Below, one piece after another: positions 1 through 6,482 of a stretch of DNA of 9,944 nucleotides (position 1 is the first letter of the stretch; the number at the start of each line of letters is the position of its first letter). This DNA comes from Thalassospiraceae bacterium. GTDB taxonomy: Bacteria > Pseudomonadota > Alphaproteobacteria > Rhodospirillales > Magnetovibrionaceae. A model generated the notes under the pieces. That model was given only the letters and a program-made list of their open reading frames with translations. It was not told where the DNA came from and did no database searches. Made by a program: the position numbers and the translations under genes. The stretch spans positions 1 through 9,944 of the forward strand of contig DAOWFB010000003.1 of NCBI GenBank assembly GCA_030638205.1, given 5' to 3'.

Positions 1-628
1 TATTATGATTTCCATAGCGTCTATGCTTTTAGGGGCATTTGCCGCCATCGCACAAACCAACATCAAGCGGATGATGGCTTATAGCTCAATCGGCCATGTC
101 GGCTATGCCCTTATTGGTTTGGCCGTAGCCAATGAAGCCGGTGTGCGTAGTATTTTGATTTACATAACCATTTACATAGTAATGAATATTGGCACATTCG
201 CCTGTATCATCTCAATGCGTCGCGAAGACCGTTCGGTTGAAAGCATCTATGATCTGGCGGGCCTTTCTAAAACTCATCCGGGCATGGCCGCAGCGCTTTC
301 CATATTTATGTTTTCCATGGCGGGTATCCCACCGTTAGCTGGATTTATTGGTAAGTTTTATATTTTCATGTCGGCGGTTGAGGCCGGATTATTTACCCTT
401 GCCATTATCGGTGTGCTTTCAAGCGTTGTTGGGGCGTTTTATTATATTCGTATAATAAAAATAATGTATTTTGATAAAGCCGTATCCGAACCTTTGGATA
501 CGCCGTTACCCAAACCCATAGTCGGCGTGCTGGTGATAACATCGGTATTTATACTTACGTTTATTGCCTTCCCTAATCCGGTTGTTAACGGGGCAGGGCT
601 TGCTGCTAGCGCACTTTTTTCAGGGTAA
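1..628 (+). CDS. nuoN: NADH-quinone oxidoreductase subunit N, C-terminal part (5' end outside window)
   Basis: This is the last ~208 codons of the NuoN subunit of respiratory complex I, an antiporter-like integral membrane protein that takes part in proton pumping. The frame is already open at the window edge (first full codon at position 2), so the ATG at 5 is an internal Met and not the start. Visible family hallmarks are NIKRMMAYSSIGHVGYALIGLA near the start (split here: the Lys of NIKR corresponds to a conserved membrane-buried Lys) and AGIPPLAGFIGKFYIF near position 330-370, whose Lys (codon 353-355) is the second conserved proton-path Lys. Several hydrophobic helices follow, up to the TAA at 626-628. 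NuoN is normally the last gene of the nuo operon, and birA begins only 12 nt downstream, as in many alphaproteobacteria. No oddities are seen in the visible part. Confidence 0.96.
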   Translation, partial: IMISIASMLLGAFAAIAQTNIKRMMAYSSIGHVGYALIGLAVANEAGVRSILIYITIYIVMNIGTFACIISMRREDRSVESIYDLAGLSKTHPGMAAALSIFMFSMAGIPPLAGFIGKFYIFMSAVEAGLFTLAIIGVLSSVVGAFYYIRIIKIMYFDKAVSEPLDTPLPKPIVGVLVITSVFILTFIAFPNPVVNGAGLAASALFSG

Positions 629-640
629 ACCCTAATTATC

Positions 641-1432
641 ATGACAGCGCAGACACACGCGCCAGAGCTTCCTCCGCCATATCAGCTGGTTCAATTGGCA
701 GGTGTTGACGGCACCAATATGGAAGCCCGCCGTCGCGTCGAAGGTGGCGCACCTGATAAAACCGTAATCTGGGCAAGCAGCCAAAGCATGGGGCGGGGCA
801 GGCGTGGACGCAGTTGGTCGTCGCCGGTCGGCAACTTATATTTTTCAATACTTATTAGGCCTAAATATCCGGCAGCAGAAGTTATGCAGTTGGGGTTTAT
901 TATGGCTAATGCCATAGCAAATGCCGTCGAAGGTGTTTTAGCCAAAACCACCAGCATTCAGGTAAAATGGCCCAACGATGTTATGGTGAACGGTAAAAAA
1001 ATATCTGGAATATTGCTGGAAAGCGAAAGCAGTGGCGATAATACTGTCCAGTGGGCCATAATTGGTGTTGGCGTAAATATTGAAAGCCAGCCTAGCAAAA
1101 CCGAAGGCGATTTTGTGGCAACATCAATAGCGTCAGAAGGTGGGGACGCGTCAATTGGGGAAATGCTTTCCGCCACAATAAGACATTTTGATGCGGGTAT
1201 TGACGAATGGCGGGAGCATGGTTTTGCCCCGGTTCGAAAAGCTTGGCTTGAGCGGGCGTATGGTATTGGCAAAAAAATTAACGTTCGCTTGCCAAATGAA
1301 ACCATTCCCGGCACCTTTAAAGCGTTGGATAAAAATGGCGCACTGGTCATGGTCGTTGATAGCAAACAAGAAGACCGCATTATTACCGCAGGCGATGTGT
1401 TTTTCTCGTCAACAGCGGACAAGGTGGATTAG
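641..1432 (+). CDS. birA: Biotin--[acetyl-CoA-carboxylase] ligase, short (non-repressor) form
   Basis: A 263-aa ligase that activates biotin with ATP and attaches it to the biotin carboxyl carrier lysine of carboxylases. Family motifs are the biotinyl-AMP binding loop GRGRRGRSW (residues 51-59), NLYFSIL (65-71), KWPNDV (109-114), GKKISGILLE (118-127, with the catalytic Lys region) and GVGVNIE (142-148). A small C-terminal domain follows. There is no N-terminal helix-turn-helix, so this is a group I enzyme and should not repress biotin genes as E. coli BirA does. The ATG at 641 lacks a good Shine-Dalgarno sequence; translation is probably coupled to nuoN, which stops 12 nt upstream. coaX starts 2 nt after the stop. 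Its company with mce is sensible, since propionyl-CoA carboxylase, which makes the epimerase substrate, is biotin dependent; that link is inference. Confidence 0.94.
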   Translation: MTAQTHAPELPPPYQLVQLAGVDGTNMEARRRVEGGAPDKTVIWASSQSMGRGRRGRSWSSPVGNLYFSILIRPKYPAAEVMQLGFIMANAIANAVEGVLAKTTSIQVKWPNDVMVNGKKISGILLESESSGDNTVQWAIIGVGVNIESQPSKTEGDFVATSIASEGGDASIGEMLSATIRHFDAGIDEWREHGFAPVRKAWLERAYGIGKKINVRLPNETIPGTFKALDKNGALVMVVDSKQEDRIITAGDVFFSSTADKVD

Positions 1433-1434
1433 CT

Positions 1435-2208
1435 ATGTTATTGGCAATTGATATTGGAAACACAAACATAGTATTCGCCATTTTTGATGATGGTGGAAAC
1501 ATTGCTGGCCAATGGAGACTTTCCACCATTCCTGAAATAACTGCTGATGAATTAAGCGACTGGCTTGACCGTGAGCTTGCATCTGCAGGAATTGAAAAAA
1601 ATAAAATTAGTGCCGCAATAATTTCAACCGTTGTGCCGGTAATGCTGGGCGAGCTGAAAAACCTTTGCCAGCTCTATATTGGAAAAGACCCAATGGTGGT
1701 GGGTGAAGCCGGCGTCAACCTTGGCATTGATGTATTGGTCGATAAACCGGATGAAGTTGGTGCCGACCGTTTAGTAAATGCGGCATCGGTAGCTGCAAAT
1801 TATAATGCCCCGTTAATTGTGGTGGATTTTGGAACCGCTACCACGTTCGATGTAATTGATGAAAATGGAAATTATGCGGGCGGGGTTATTGCGCCGGGAA
1901 TAAATCTTTCGCTCGAAGCATTGCACATGGCGACGGCAAAATTGCCACGGGTTGAGGTTGCGAAACCTGCAAACGTTATTGGCAAAGCAACAAAACCCGC
2001 CATGCAGTCGGGAATATATTGGGGTTATGTAAGCATAATCGAAGGTATTGTAAAACGTATAAAAGACGAACTTGGCCTTGAAATGGATGTAATAGCCACA
2101 GGTGGTCTTGCCAGTTTATTTTCCGAAGGAACCGACGTTATAACTAGCGTCGATAGCGACCTAACCATTAATGGCCTTTATGCCATTTGGAACCGGAACA
2201 AATCTTGA
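1435..2208 (+). CDS. coaX: Type III pantothenate kinase
   Basis: A 257-aa cytoplasmic enzyme that phosphorylates pantothenate, the first step of coenzyme A synthesis. Diagnostic ASKHA-fold motifs are the N-terminal phosphate-binding DIGNTN (residues 6-11), EVGADRLVN (107-115), DFGTATTFD (131-139) and GGVIAPG (149-155). Length is typical of the family. The start at 1435 is supported by an AAGGTGG ribosome binding site at 1421-1427, with 7 nt spacing and lying inside the end of birA. Type III kinases are unrelated to E. coli CoaA and are not feedback inhibited by CoA (known for the family). Many alphaproteobacteria carry coaX at this exact position between birA and rnj. Confidence 0.96.
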   Translation: MLLAIDIGNTNIVFAIFDDGGNIAGQWRLSTIPEITADELSDWLDRELASAGIEKNKISAAIISTVVPVMLGELKNLCQLYIGKDPMVVGEAGVNLGIDVLVDKPDEVGADRLVNAASVAANYNAPLIVVDFGTATTFDVIDENGNYAGGVIAPGINLSLEALHMATAKLPRVEVAKPANVIGKATKPAMQSGIYWGYVSIIEGIVKRIKDELGLEMDVIATGGLASLFSEGTDVITSVDSDLTINGLYAIWNRNKS

Positions 2209-2220
2209 AAGGTTAATTTA

Positions 2221-3894
2221 ATGTCGGGCGAAGAATTAGTATTTCTTCCACTTGGTGGTGCCGGTGAAATAGGTATGAACCTGAACCTTTATGGTTTTGG
2301 CCCGCCGGGTAATCCTGAATGGGTTATGGTTGATCTCGGCATAACCTTTGGCGACGGCACCCACCCCGGTGTTGATGTAATTATGCCCGACCCGGGGTAC
2401 ATCGAAGAACACAAAGAAAATCTGGCGGGAATTGTTCTTACCCATGCCCACGAAGACCATCTGGGCGCGGTTCCTTATTTGTGGGAACGCTTTGGTTGCC
2501 CCATATACGCAACCGGGTTCACCGTATCCATTCTTAAGCGAAAATTGGCAGATGCAAATTTGCTTGAACGTGTGGAAATTATTGAAATACCCCTTAACGG
2601 TAGCTTTAGTGTTGGCCCGTTTGAAATGGATTTAATAACCATCACCCATTCCATCCCTGAGCCCAACGCAATTGTAATTCGCACTCCGTTGGGAATTGTT
2701 CTGCATACGGGCGATTGGAAATTAGATCCCGACCCGGTAATTGGCGAGGTAACCGACAAAAATGCTATTCGTCGTGTCGGTGATGAGGGCGTGCTGGCAA
2801 TAGTTTGCGATTCAACCAATGTTTTTAATGCTGGCACCAGCGGTTCCGAAGGCGACCTGCTGGAAAATTTGACCAAGGTTATATCTAAGTGCAAAAACAG
2901 GGTTGCGGTAACGTGCTTTGCTTCTAACGTGGCAAGGCTTGACACCATTGCGCGTGCCGCACGCGCCAACGGACGCGATGTTATTATGGCCGGACGGTCA
3001 ATTGAACGAATGGTTACAGCCGCAAAAGAAAACGGCTACCTTAAAGATACCCCAGCATTTTTAGACGAAGAAATGGCGGGCTTTCTTCCCAATGATAAAA
3101 CCTTAATCATTTGCACCGGTTCCCAGGGCGAGCCCCGGGCAGCGCTTTCCAGAATTGCTGCGGGCGATCACCCCCGGGTATCATTGGGTAAGGGCGATAC
3201 GGTAATTTTTTCATCCAGGGTTATTCCCGGTAACGAAAATTCCATTTCTCGTCTGCAAAACAGGATGGTCAGGGCGGGGATTGAAATAATCACCGACAGA
3301 GATAGCCACATTCATGTTTCCGGCCATCCGGCGCGGGATGAATTGATCGAAATGTATCAAATGGTGAAGCCACAGATAGCGGTTCCGGTTCATGGTGAAC
3401 TTAGGCATTTGGCCGAGCACGCACGCCTAGCCAAAGAATGTCAGGTAAATGAAACGGTGGTATGTGAAAACGGGGCCATGGTTCGTTTGGCCCCGGGCCC
3501 GGCAGCGGTGGTTGAGCAGGTGCCAAATGGCAGGCTAACGTTAGAGGGCAACCGGGTGGTGCCGCTGGATGGTGAATTGGTGCGCGGGCGAGCGCGGGCG
3601 CTATTTAACGGTTCCGCCGTGGTTTCGGTAATAATCGACACCAAGGGTGGGCTGATGGTTCCGGTGCAATTATCGACTACCGGCTTGGTCGAGGTAAACG
3701 AAGAAGAAATCGAACAAGGAGCAGTTGATGCCGCCACTCTGGCATTGGCAAAACTTAGTCGCAAAGCGCTTTTGGACGATGATCAGGTATCGGAAGCCAT
3801 TCGCATTGCGGTTAGGCGGTATTTCCGTGGTAATCTTGATAAAAATGCCATTACCAAGGTGCATCTCACTAGGATGCATAAGGGTAAAATGTAA
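2221..3894 (+). CDS. rnj: Ribonuclease J (metallo-beta-lactamase / beta-CASP RNase)
   Basis: A 557-aa RNase J, a zinc-dependent enzyme with 5'-to-3' exonuclease and endonuclease activity used in mRNA decay and rRNA 5' maturation. The metallo-beta-lactamase core shows HAHEDH at residues 75-80 (metal ligands and catalytic Asp), H143 in THSIPE and D165 in LHTGDW. The beta-CASP part shows CTGSQGEP and then HVSGH (365-369) and VPVHGE (388-393), which complete the metal site. A C-terminal RNase J domain follows. The ATG at 2221 is preceded by GAAAGG (2207-2212) with 8 nt spacing. coaX ends 12 nt upstream. Length and motifs are complete with no break. Alternative identities such as CPSF or RNase Z are excluded by the length and by the HVSGH/VPVHGE pattern. 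Confidence 0.97.
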   Translation: MSGEELVFLPLGGAGEIGMNLNLYGFGPPGNPEWVMVDLGITFGDGTHPGVDVIMPDPGYIEEHKENLAGIVLTHAHEDHLGAVPYLWERFGCPIYATGFTVSILKRKLADANLLERVEIIEIPLNGSFSVGPFEMDLITITHSIPEPNAIVIRTPLGIVLHTGDWKLDPDPVIGEVTDKNAIRRVGDEGVLAIVCDSTNVFNAGTSGSEGDLLENLTKVISKCKNRVAVTCFASNVARLDTIARAARANGRDVIMAGRSIERMVTAAKENGYLKDTPAFLDEEMAGFLPNDKTLIICTGSQGEPRAALSRIAAGDHPRVSLGKGDTVIFSSRVIPGNENSISRLQNRMVRAGIEIITDRDSHIHVSGHPARDELIEMYQMVKPQIAVPVHGELRHLAEHARLAKECQVNETVVCENGAMVRLAPGPAAVVEQVPNGRLTLEGNRVVPLDGELVRGRARALFNGSAVVSVIIDTKGGLMVPVQLSTTGLVEVNEEEIEQGAVDAATLALAKLSRKALLDDDQVSEAIRIAVRRYFRGNLDKNAITKVHLTRMHKGKM

Positions 3895-3924
3895 TTTAAA
3901 TTATTTTTGGATAAACCTAAAAAC

Positions 3925-4329
3925 ATGATTAAAAGCTTAAACCATATTGCCATAGCGGTTCCAGATATCGCCAAAGCCGCAAACCAGTACCGCGAACATT
4001 TGGGCGCGGTAGTCTCCGAATTAACCCAACAGCCGGAACACGGGGTAAGTGTTGTTTTTATCGAACTTGAAAATGCCAAGATAGAATTACTTGAACCGTT
4101 GGGTGAAAACTCGCCCATTGCAAAATTTCTTGAACGCAATCCTCAAGGTGGAATACACCACATTTGTCTGGAAGTAGATGACATTACATCCGCTTCTGAA
4201 AAGCTAAAGAGCGAAGGGGTGCGGATACTTGGCAGCAGTGAACCTAAAATCGGCGCCCACGGAAAGCCTGTTTTGTTTTTACATCCAAAAGATTTTTTCT
4301 CCACCCTTATTGAGCTTGAAGAAAAATGA
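3925..4329 (+). CDS. mce: Methylmalonyl-CoA epimerase
   Basis: A 134-aa glyoxalase/VOC-fold enzyme that interconverts (2S)- and (2R)-methylmalonyl-CoA between propionyl-CoA carboxylase and methylmalonyl-CoA mutase. Metal-site motifs are NHIAIAVPD (H7), KIELLEP (52-58), GGIHHICLEVDD (75-86) and FLHPKDFFSTLIELEE at the C-terminus (E130). The ATG at 3925 gives the family-standard N-terminus MIKSLNHIAIAVPD. An in-frame TTG at 3907 would add six residues but has no ribosome binding site. Even the ATG lacks a convincing Shine-Dalgarno, so expression may depend on readthrough from rnj, 30 nt upstream. There is no terminator between rnj and mce. The stop overlaps the ATG of the next small frame (ATGA at 4326-4329). 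Confidence 0.94.
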   Translation: MIKSLNHIAIAVPDIAKAANQYREHLGAVVSELTQQPEHGVSVVFIELENAKIELLEPLGENSPIAKFLERNPQGGIHHICLEVDDITSASEKLKSEGVRILGSSEPKIGAHGKPVLFLHPKDFFSTLIELEEK

Positions 4330-4391
4330 ATGATGATCAATCAAATAATGAAATAGACGAAAAAATATTCGCCTGCATCATTTGCCGTTAA
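4326..4391 (+). CDS. Possible 21-aa micro-ORF coupled to mce
   Basis: A 21-codon frame whose ATG overlaps the mce stop as ATGA, the usual geometry for translational reinitiation. It begins MNDDQSNNEIDEK, is very acidic, and ends IFACIICR with two cysteines three residues apart. It stops 11 nt before the next small ORF. I do not recognise the sequence and no domain can be assigned at this length. It may be a real micro-protein, a coupling device that carries ribosomes to the next frame, or the chance remnant of a longer gene that once stood here. The overlap is the main support. Confidence 0.27.
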   Translation: MNDDQSNNEIDEKIFACIICR

Positions 4392-4402
4392 AGGAACGCA
4401 AG

Positions 4403-4513
4403 ATGAAAAATAATCGCAAACGGGCAGCATGGATTGCACCCACACTTATAATTATGGCGGTGATTAATGGGGCAGTAATCATAAGTATTTTGATGCGTAA
4501 AGGCTTGTGGTGA
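4403..4513 (+). CDS. Small single-pass membrane protein (36 aa), function unknown
   Basis: Too short for ordinary ORF callers, but with good gene signals: an AAGGA ribosome binding site at 4391-4395 with 7 nt spacing to the ATG at 4403, and a TGATG overlap with the start of tag. The protein begins MKNNRKRAAWIAP, giving a strongly basic N-terminus. One hydrophobic helix follows at about residues 10-31, and the protein ends RKGLW. The flanking charges do not settle topology, since both ends are basic. I do not recognise a family. In related genomes a larger membrane protein (DUF1467) often sits directly after mce, but this protein is much shorter and I see no clear likeness. Its job could be partly to couple translation into tag. 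Confidence 0.6.
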   Translation: MKNNRKRAAWIAPTLIIMAVINGAVIISILMRKGLW

Positions 4514-5082
4514 TGTCGTCTTATTGCGACACATCCCCCGGCCACCCCATACATGGTAAATATCATGACCAAGAATATGGCTTCCCCGGAAAAAATGATA
4601 ACCAACTGCTCGAACTGCTGGCATTAGAAATTTTTCAAGCAGGTCTTTCATGGGAAATAGTATTAAAAAAAAGACCAACCACGTTTGAGGCATTCGATGG
4701 CTTTGATGTTGATATGGTTGCGGTCTATAAAAAACGTGAAATAAACCGTCTTTTGAAAAACTCCGGTATAATTCGCAACCGTCTAAAGGTTGAGGCAATT
4801 ATTAATAATGCCAAAGTCATAATAGAAATGCGCGAAACCAACGGTGGGTTTACAAAATGGCTATCGGCTAATCATCCGTTACCGCACAAAGAATGGGTAA
4901 AGCTTTTTCGCAAAAATTTTTCATTCACCGGGCCAGAGGTGGTCAATGAATTTTTAATGAGTACAGGATATCTTCCCGGCGCACATTCTAAAAAATGCCC
5001 AATATATAAAAAAATATCTGCTAAAAAACCACCTTGGATGAAAGCGGATCAGGGTATTTACGAAAACAACCCAAAGGTCTAG
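4513..5082 (+). CDS. tag: DNA-3-methyladenine glycosylase I
   Basis: A 189-aa base-excision repair enzyme that removes 3-methyladenine from alkylated DNA. Compared with E. coli Tag, the zinc ligands are all present: C5 and H18 at the N-terminus (H18 in YHDQEYGFP) and H158/C162 in GAHSKKCP, an HxxxC pair. E39 in LEIFQAGLSW matches the active-site Glu38 of E. coli Tag. The motif RLLKNSGIIRNRLKVEAIINNA follows in two parts around residues 80-100. I chose ATG 4513 over the in-frame GTGs at 4507/4510 because it overlaps the upstream stop (TGATG) and places Cys5 where the family has Cys4. The gene is AT-rich (about 38% GC by hand count of 4561-5080) and Lys/Asn-rich compared with its neighbours. 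Its position, where proS is usual in relatives, also hints at acquisition or relocation. Confidence 0.95.
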   Translation: MSSYCDTSPGHPIHGKYHDQEYGFPGKNDNQLLELLALEIFQAGLSWEIVLKKRPTTFEAFDGFDVDMVAVYKKREINRLLKNSGIIRNRLKVEAIINNAKVIIEMRETNGGFTKWLSANHPLPHKEWVKLFRKNFSFTGPEVVNEFLMSTGYLPGAHSKKCPIYKKISAKKPPWMKADQGIYENNPKV

Positions 5083-5115
5083 CTAAAGGTTTGGCCAAAT
5101 ATCTGGGTGCGGCGT

Positions 5116-5196
5116 ATGCTTAATATTGCCACATTATTACGCCACTTATTACGCCGCTTATTACGCCACGTTGCCACAGATGAAGCCATCGCCTAG
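5116..5196 (+). CDS. Possible 26-aa leader peptide made of Leu-Leu-Arg repeats
   Basis: A 26-codon frame from ATG 5116 to TAG 5194-5196 in the gap between tag and lolC. It spans the three 12-bp repeats, which read in frame as LLRH, LLRR, LLRH; the rest is MLNIAT before them and VATDEAIA after. The peptide would be a short cationic amphipathic helix rich in Leu (six TTA codons in a row of pairs). A Shine-Dalgarno is weak (GGGTG/GCGG just upstream), and an in-frame GTG at 5107 is an alternative start. It could be a regulatory leader peptide for lolC, a small membrane-active peptide, or chance coding through a DNA repeat. The repeat length being a multiple of three and the absence of stops are the only support. 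Confidence 0.25.
   Translation: MLNIATLLRHLLRRLLRHVATDEAIA
5134..5169 (+). repeat. Three tandem copies of a 12-bp unit TTATTACGCCAC
   Basis: Copies lie at 5134-5145, 5146-5157 and 5158-5169 with no spacer. The first and third are identical; the second has G for A (CCGC for CCAC). GCCAC also occurs just before (5128-5132) and after (5173-5177), so the array may be the conserved core of a larger decayed repeat. Slipped-strand replication is a simple origin. The GCGGCGTA at 5109-5116 is a perfect reverse complement of TACGCCGC in copy 2 (5150-5157), and six of its bases also match copies 1 and 3. Confidence 0.92.
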
Positions 5197-5199
5197 AGT
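5171..5199 (+). promoter_or_regulatory. Weak sigma-70-like promoter candidate for lolC-lolD
   Basis: TTGCCA (5171-5176, 5 of 6 to TTGACA) and TAGAGT (5194-5199, 4 of 6 to TATAAT) are separated by 17 bp. Transcription would begin near 5206, leaving a leader of about 35 nt before lolC. This is the only spaced pair of acceptable quality I found in the 158-nt gap. The -10 is poor, and the site overlaps the end of the possible leader peptide, so the two readings partly compete. Confidence 0.25.
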
Positions 5200-5207
5200 T
5201 CATTATC

Positions 5208-5212
5208 GATTC
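5208..5212. promoter_or_regulatory. GANTC (CcrM-type methylation site) in the lolC leader
   Basis: GATTC, one of only four GANTC sites in the window. It lies 29 nt upstream of the lolC start, directly after the candidate -10 element. In alphaproteobacteria the cell-cycle methyltransferase CcrM methylates GANTC, and such sites in promoter regions can modulate transcription. A role here is inferred from position only. Confidence 0.4.
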
Positions 5213-5240
5213 TTTTAAGTCAGAAAGGCTGCCTAAAAAT

Positions 5241-6482
5241 ATGTTCTCCGCTTTTGAATGGATGCTGGCCATGCGCTACCTTAGGGCGCGACGGCAAGAA
5301 GGATTTGTTTCCATAATTGCGTGGTTTTCTCTGCTCGGCATCGCCTTGGGTGTTTCCACGCTTATTATTGTCATGGCGGTGATGAACGGGTTTCGGGCCG
5401 AATTAATGAGCCGCATTCTTGGCCTTAATGGGCACATCAGCGTTTATAACCAATCACGGGTAATGACAGATTTTGACGCCCAGGCTGATATTGTTCGTGG
5501 CATTCCCGGTGTTATAAGTGTTACCCCGATGATAGAAGGCCAAGTTATGGCGTCTGTCGGCAGCACGTCGCGGGGTGCGGTTGTTCGGTCCATGCGCCCA
5601 AGCGATATTCTAAGGCGCCCAATAATTGCAGATAATATTGAGCATGGCTCGCTTGATGAATTTGGGCCAGACGATAGCGTTATCATTGGTGCGGAGCTTG
5701 CTAAACGCCTTGGGATTTTTGTCGGAGAAAAGGTAACCCTTATTTCACCCAAGGGCCACGCCACAGCATTTGGAACCATACCACGAATGCGGGCTTTTAA
5801 GGTGGTGGCAATTTTCAAGGTAGGAATGTTTGAATACGATTCAGGGTTTATCTTTATGCCGCTTCATGCGGCTCAGGTTTATTTTTCCAAACCAGATGCG
5901 GTTACTAATTTGGAAATTTTTGTCGATGACCCCGATGAAACAAAGCCAATTAGTTACGAAATACGAAAAACAATTAAAAAGGCCCGGGTTCACGATTGGC
6001 AACAGGCTAACTCAAGCTTCTTTAACGCCATTCAGGTTGAACGCAATGTGATGTTTCTTATACTGACACTTATTATAGTTGTGGCTGCGTTTAATATTAT
6101 CTCCTCCATGATAATGTTGGTAAAGGACAAGGGCAGCGACATCGCTATTTTGCGCACCATGGGCGCAACTCGCGGCATGATAATGCGGGTATTTTTTCTG
6201 GCAGGTGCTTCTATCGGTTTAATAGGAACATTTTTTGGAACCATGTTGGGGTTATGGGTTTCAACCAACATAGAAACAATCCGTCAAGCCATTCAGTCCG
6301 TTACCGGAACAGAATTGTTTGCCGCTGAAATATATTTCCTTACACAGCTTCCAGCAAAAATTGACCCGGCTGAGGTTATTGCCGTTGTCTCCATGGGGTT
6401 GGGACTATCGCTTTTTGCCACCATATATCCGGCATGGCGTGCCGCCCGCACCGACCCGGCAGAGGCCCTCAGATATGAGTAG
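5241..6482 (+). CDS. lolC: Lipoprotein-releasing system permease, LolC/LolE family
   Basis: A 413-aa inner-membrane permease of the Lol ABC system, which extracts mature outer-membrane lipoproteins from the inner membrane and hands them to LolA. The N-terminus EWMLAMRYLRARRQEGFVSIIA is the family hallmark (split over residues 6-27), followed by TM1 at about 23-47 with VMAVMNGFR. A large periplasmic domain spans about 50-265. Three helices then lie at about 271-294, 315-339 and 379-398. The segment KGSDIAILRTMGATRG between TM2 and TM3 is the cytoplasmic coupling region that contacts LolD. The C-terminus PAWRAARTDPAEALRYE is typical. Only one such permease is present here, so it may act as a homodimer (sometimes called LolF) instead of a LolC-LolE pair. 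The ribosome binding site is modest (AGAAAGG 5222-5228, 12 nt away). lolD overlaps the last 8 nt. Confidence 0.95.
   Translation: MFSAFEWMLAMRYLRARRQEGFVSIIAWFSLLGIALGVSTLIIVMAVMNGFRAELMSRILGLNGHISVYNQSRVMTDFDAQADIVRGIPGVISVTPMIEGQVMASVGSTSRGAVVRSMRPSDILRRPIIADNIEHGSLDEFGPDDSVIIGAELAKRLGIFVGEKVTLISPKGHATAFGTIPRMRAFKVVAIFKVGMFEYDSGFIFMPLHAAQVYFSKPDAVTNLEIFVDDPDETKPISYEIRKTIKKARVHDWQQANSSFFNAIQVERNVMFLILTLIIVVAAFNIISSMIMLVKDKGSDIAILRTMGATRGMIMRVFFLAGASIGLIGTFFGTMLGLWVSTNIETIRQAIQSVTGTELFAAEIYFLTQLPAKIDPAEVIAVVSMGLGLSLFATIYPAWRAARTDPAEALRYE

Noticed and set aside
622..633. Perfect inverted repeat AGGGT-AA-ACCCT over the nuoN stop codon
   Set aside because: A 5-bp stem with a 2-nt loop cannot fold well and has no T run after it, so it is not a terminator; short palindromes of this size arise by chance.
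958..1422. Long minus-strand frames opposite birA, and similar ones opposite rnj, lolC and lolD
   Set aside because: They mirror well-supported + strand genes, show no recognisable motif and have no own signals.
3907..3924. TTG start at 3907 for mce
   Set aside because: No ribosome binding site, and the ATG at 3925 gives the family-standard N-terminus.
5090..5099. 10-bp palindrome TTTGGCCAAA just after the tag stop
   Set aside because: No second copy, no U tract and no known operator match; too short to call without conservation.
6319..6474. Long N-terminal extension of the lolD frame starting at 6319
   Set aside because: It lies fully inside lolC, reads as non-family sequence (MPLKYISLHSF), and the ABC domain begins only after 6499; it is a shadow of lolC.
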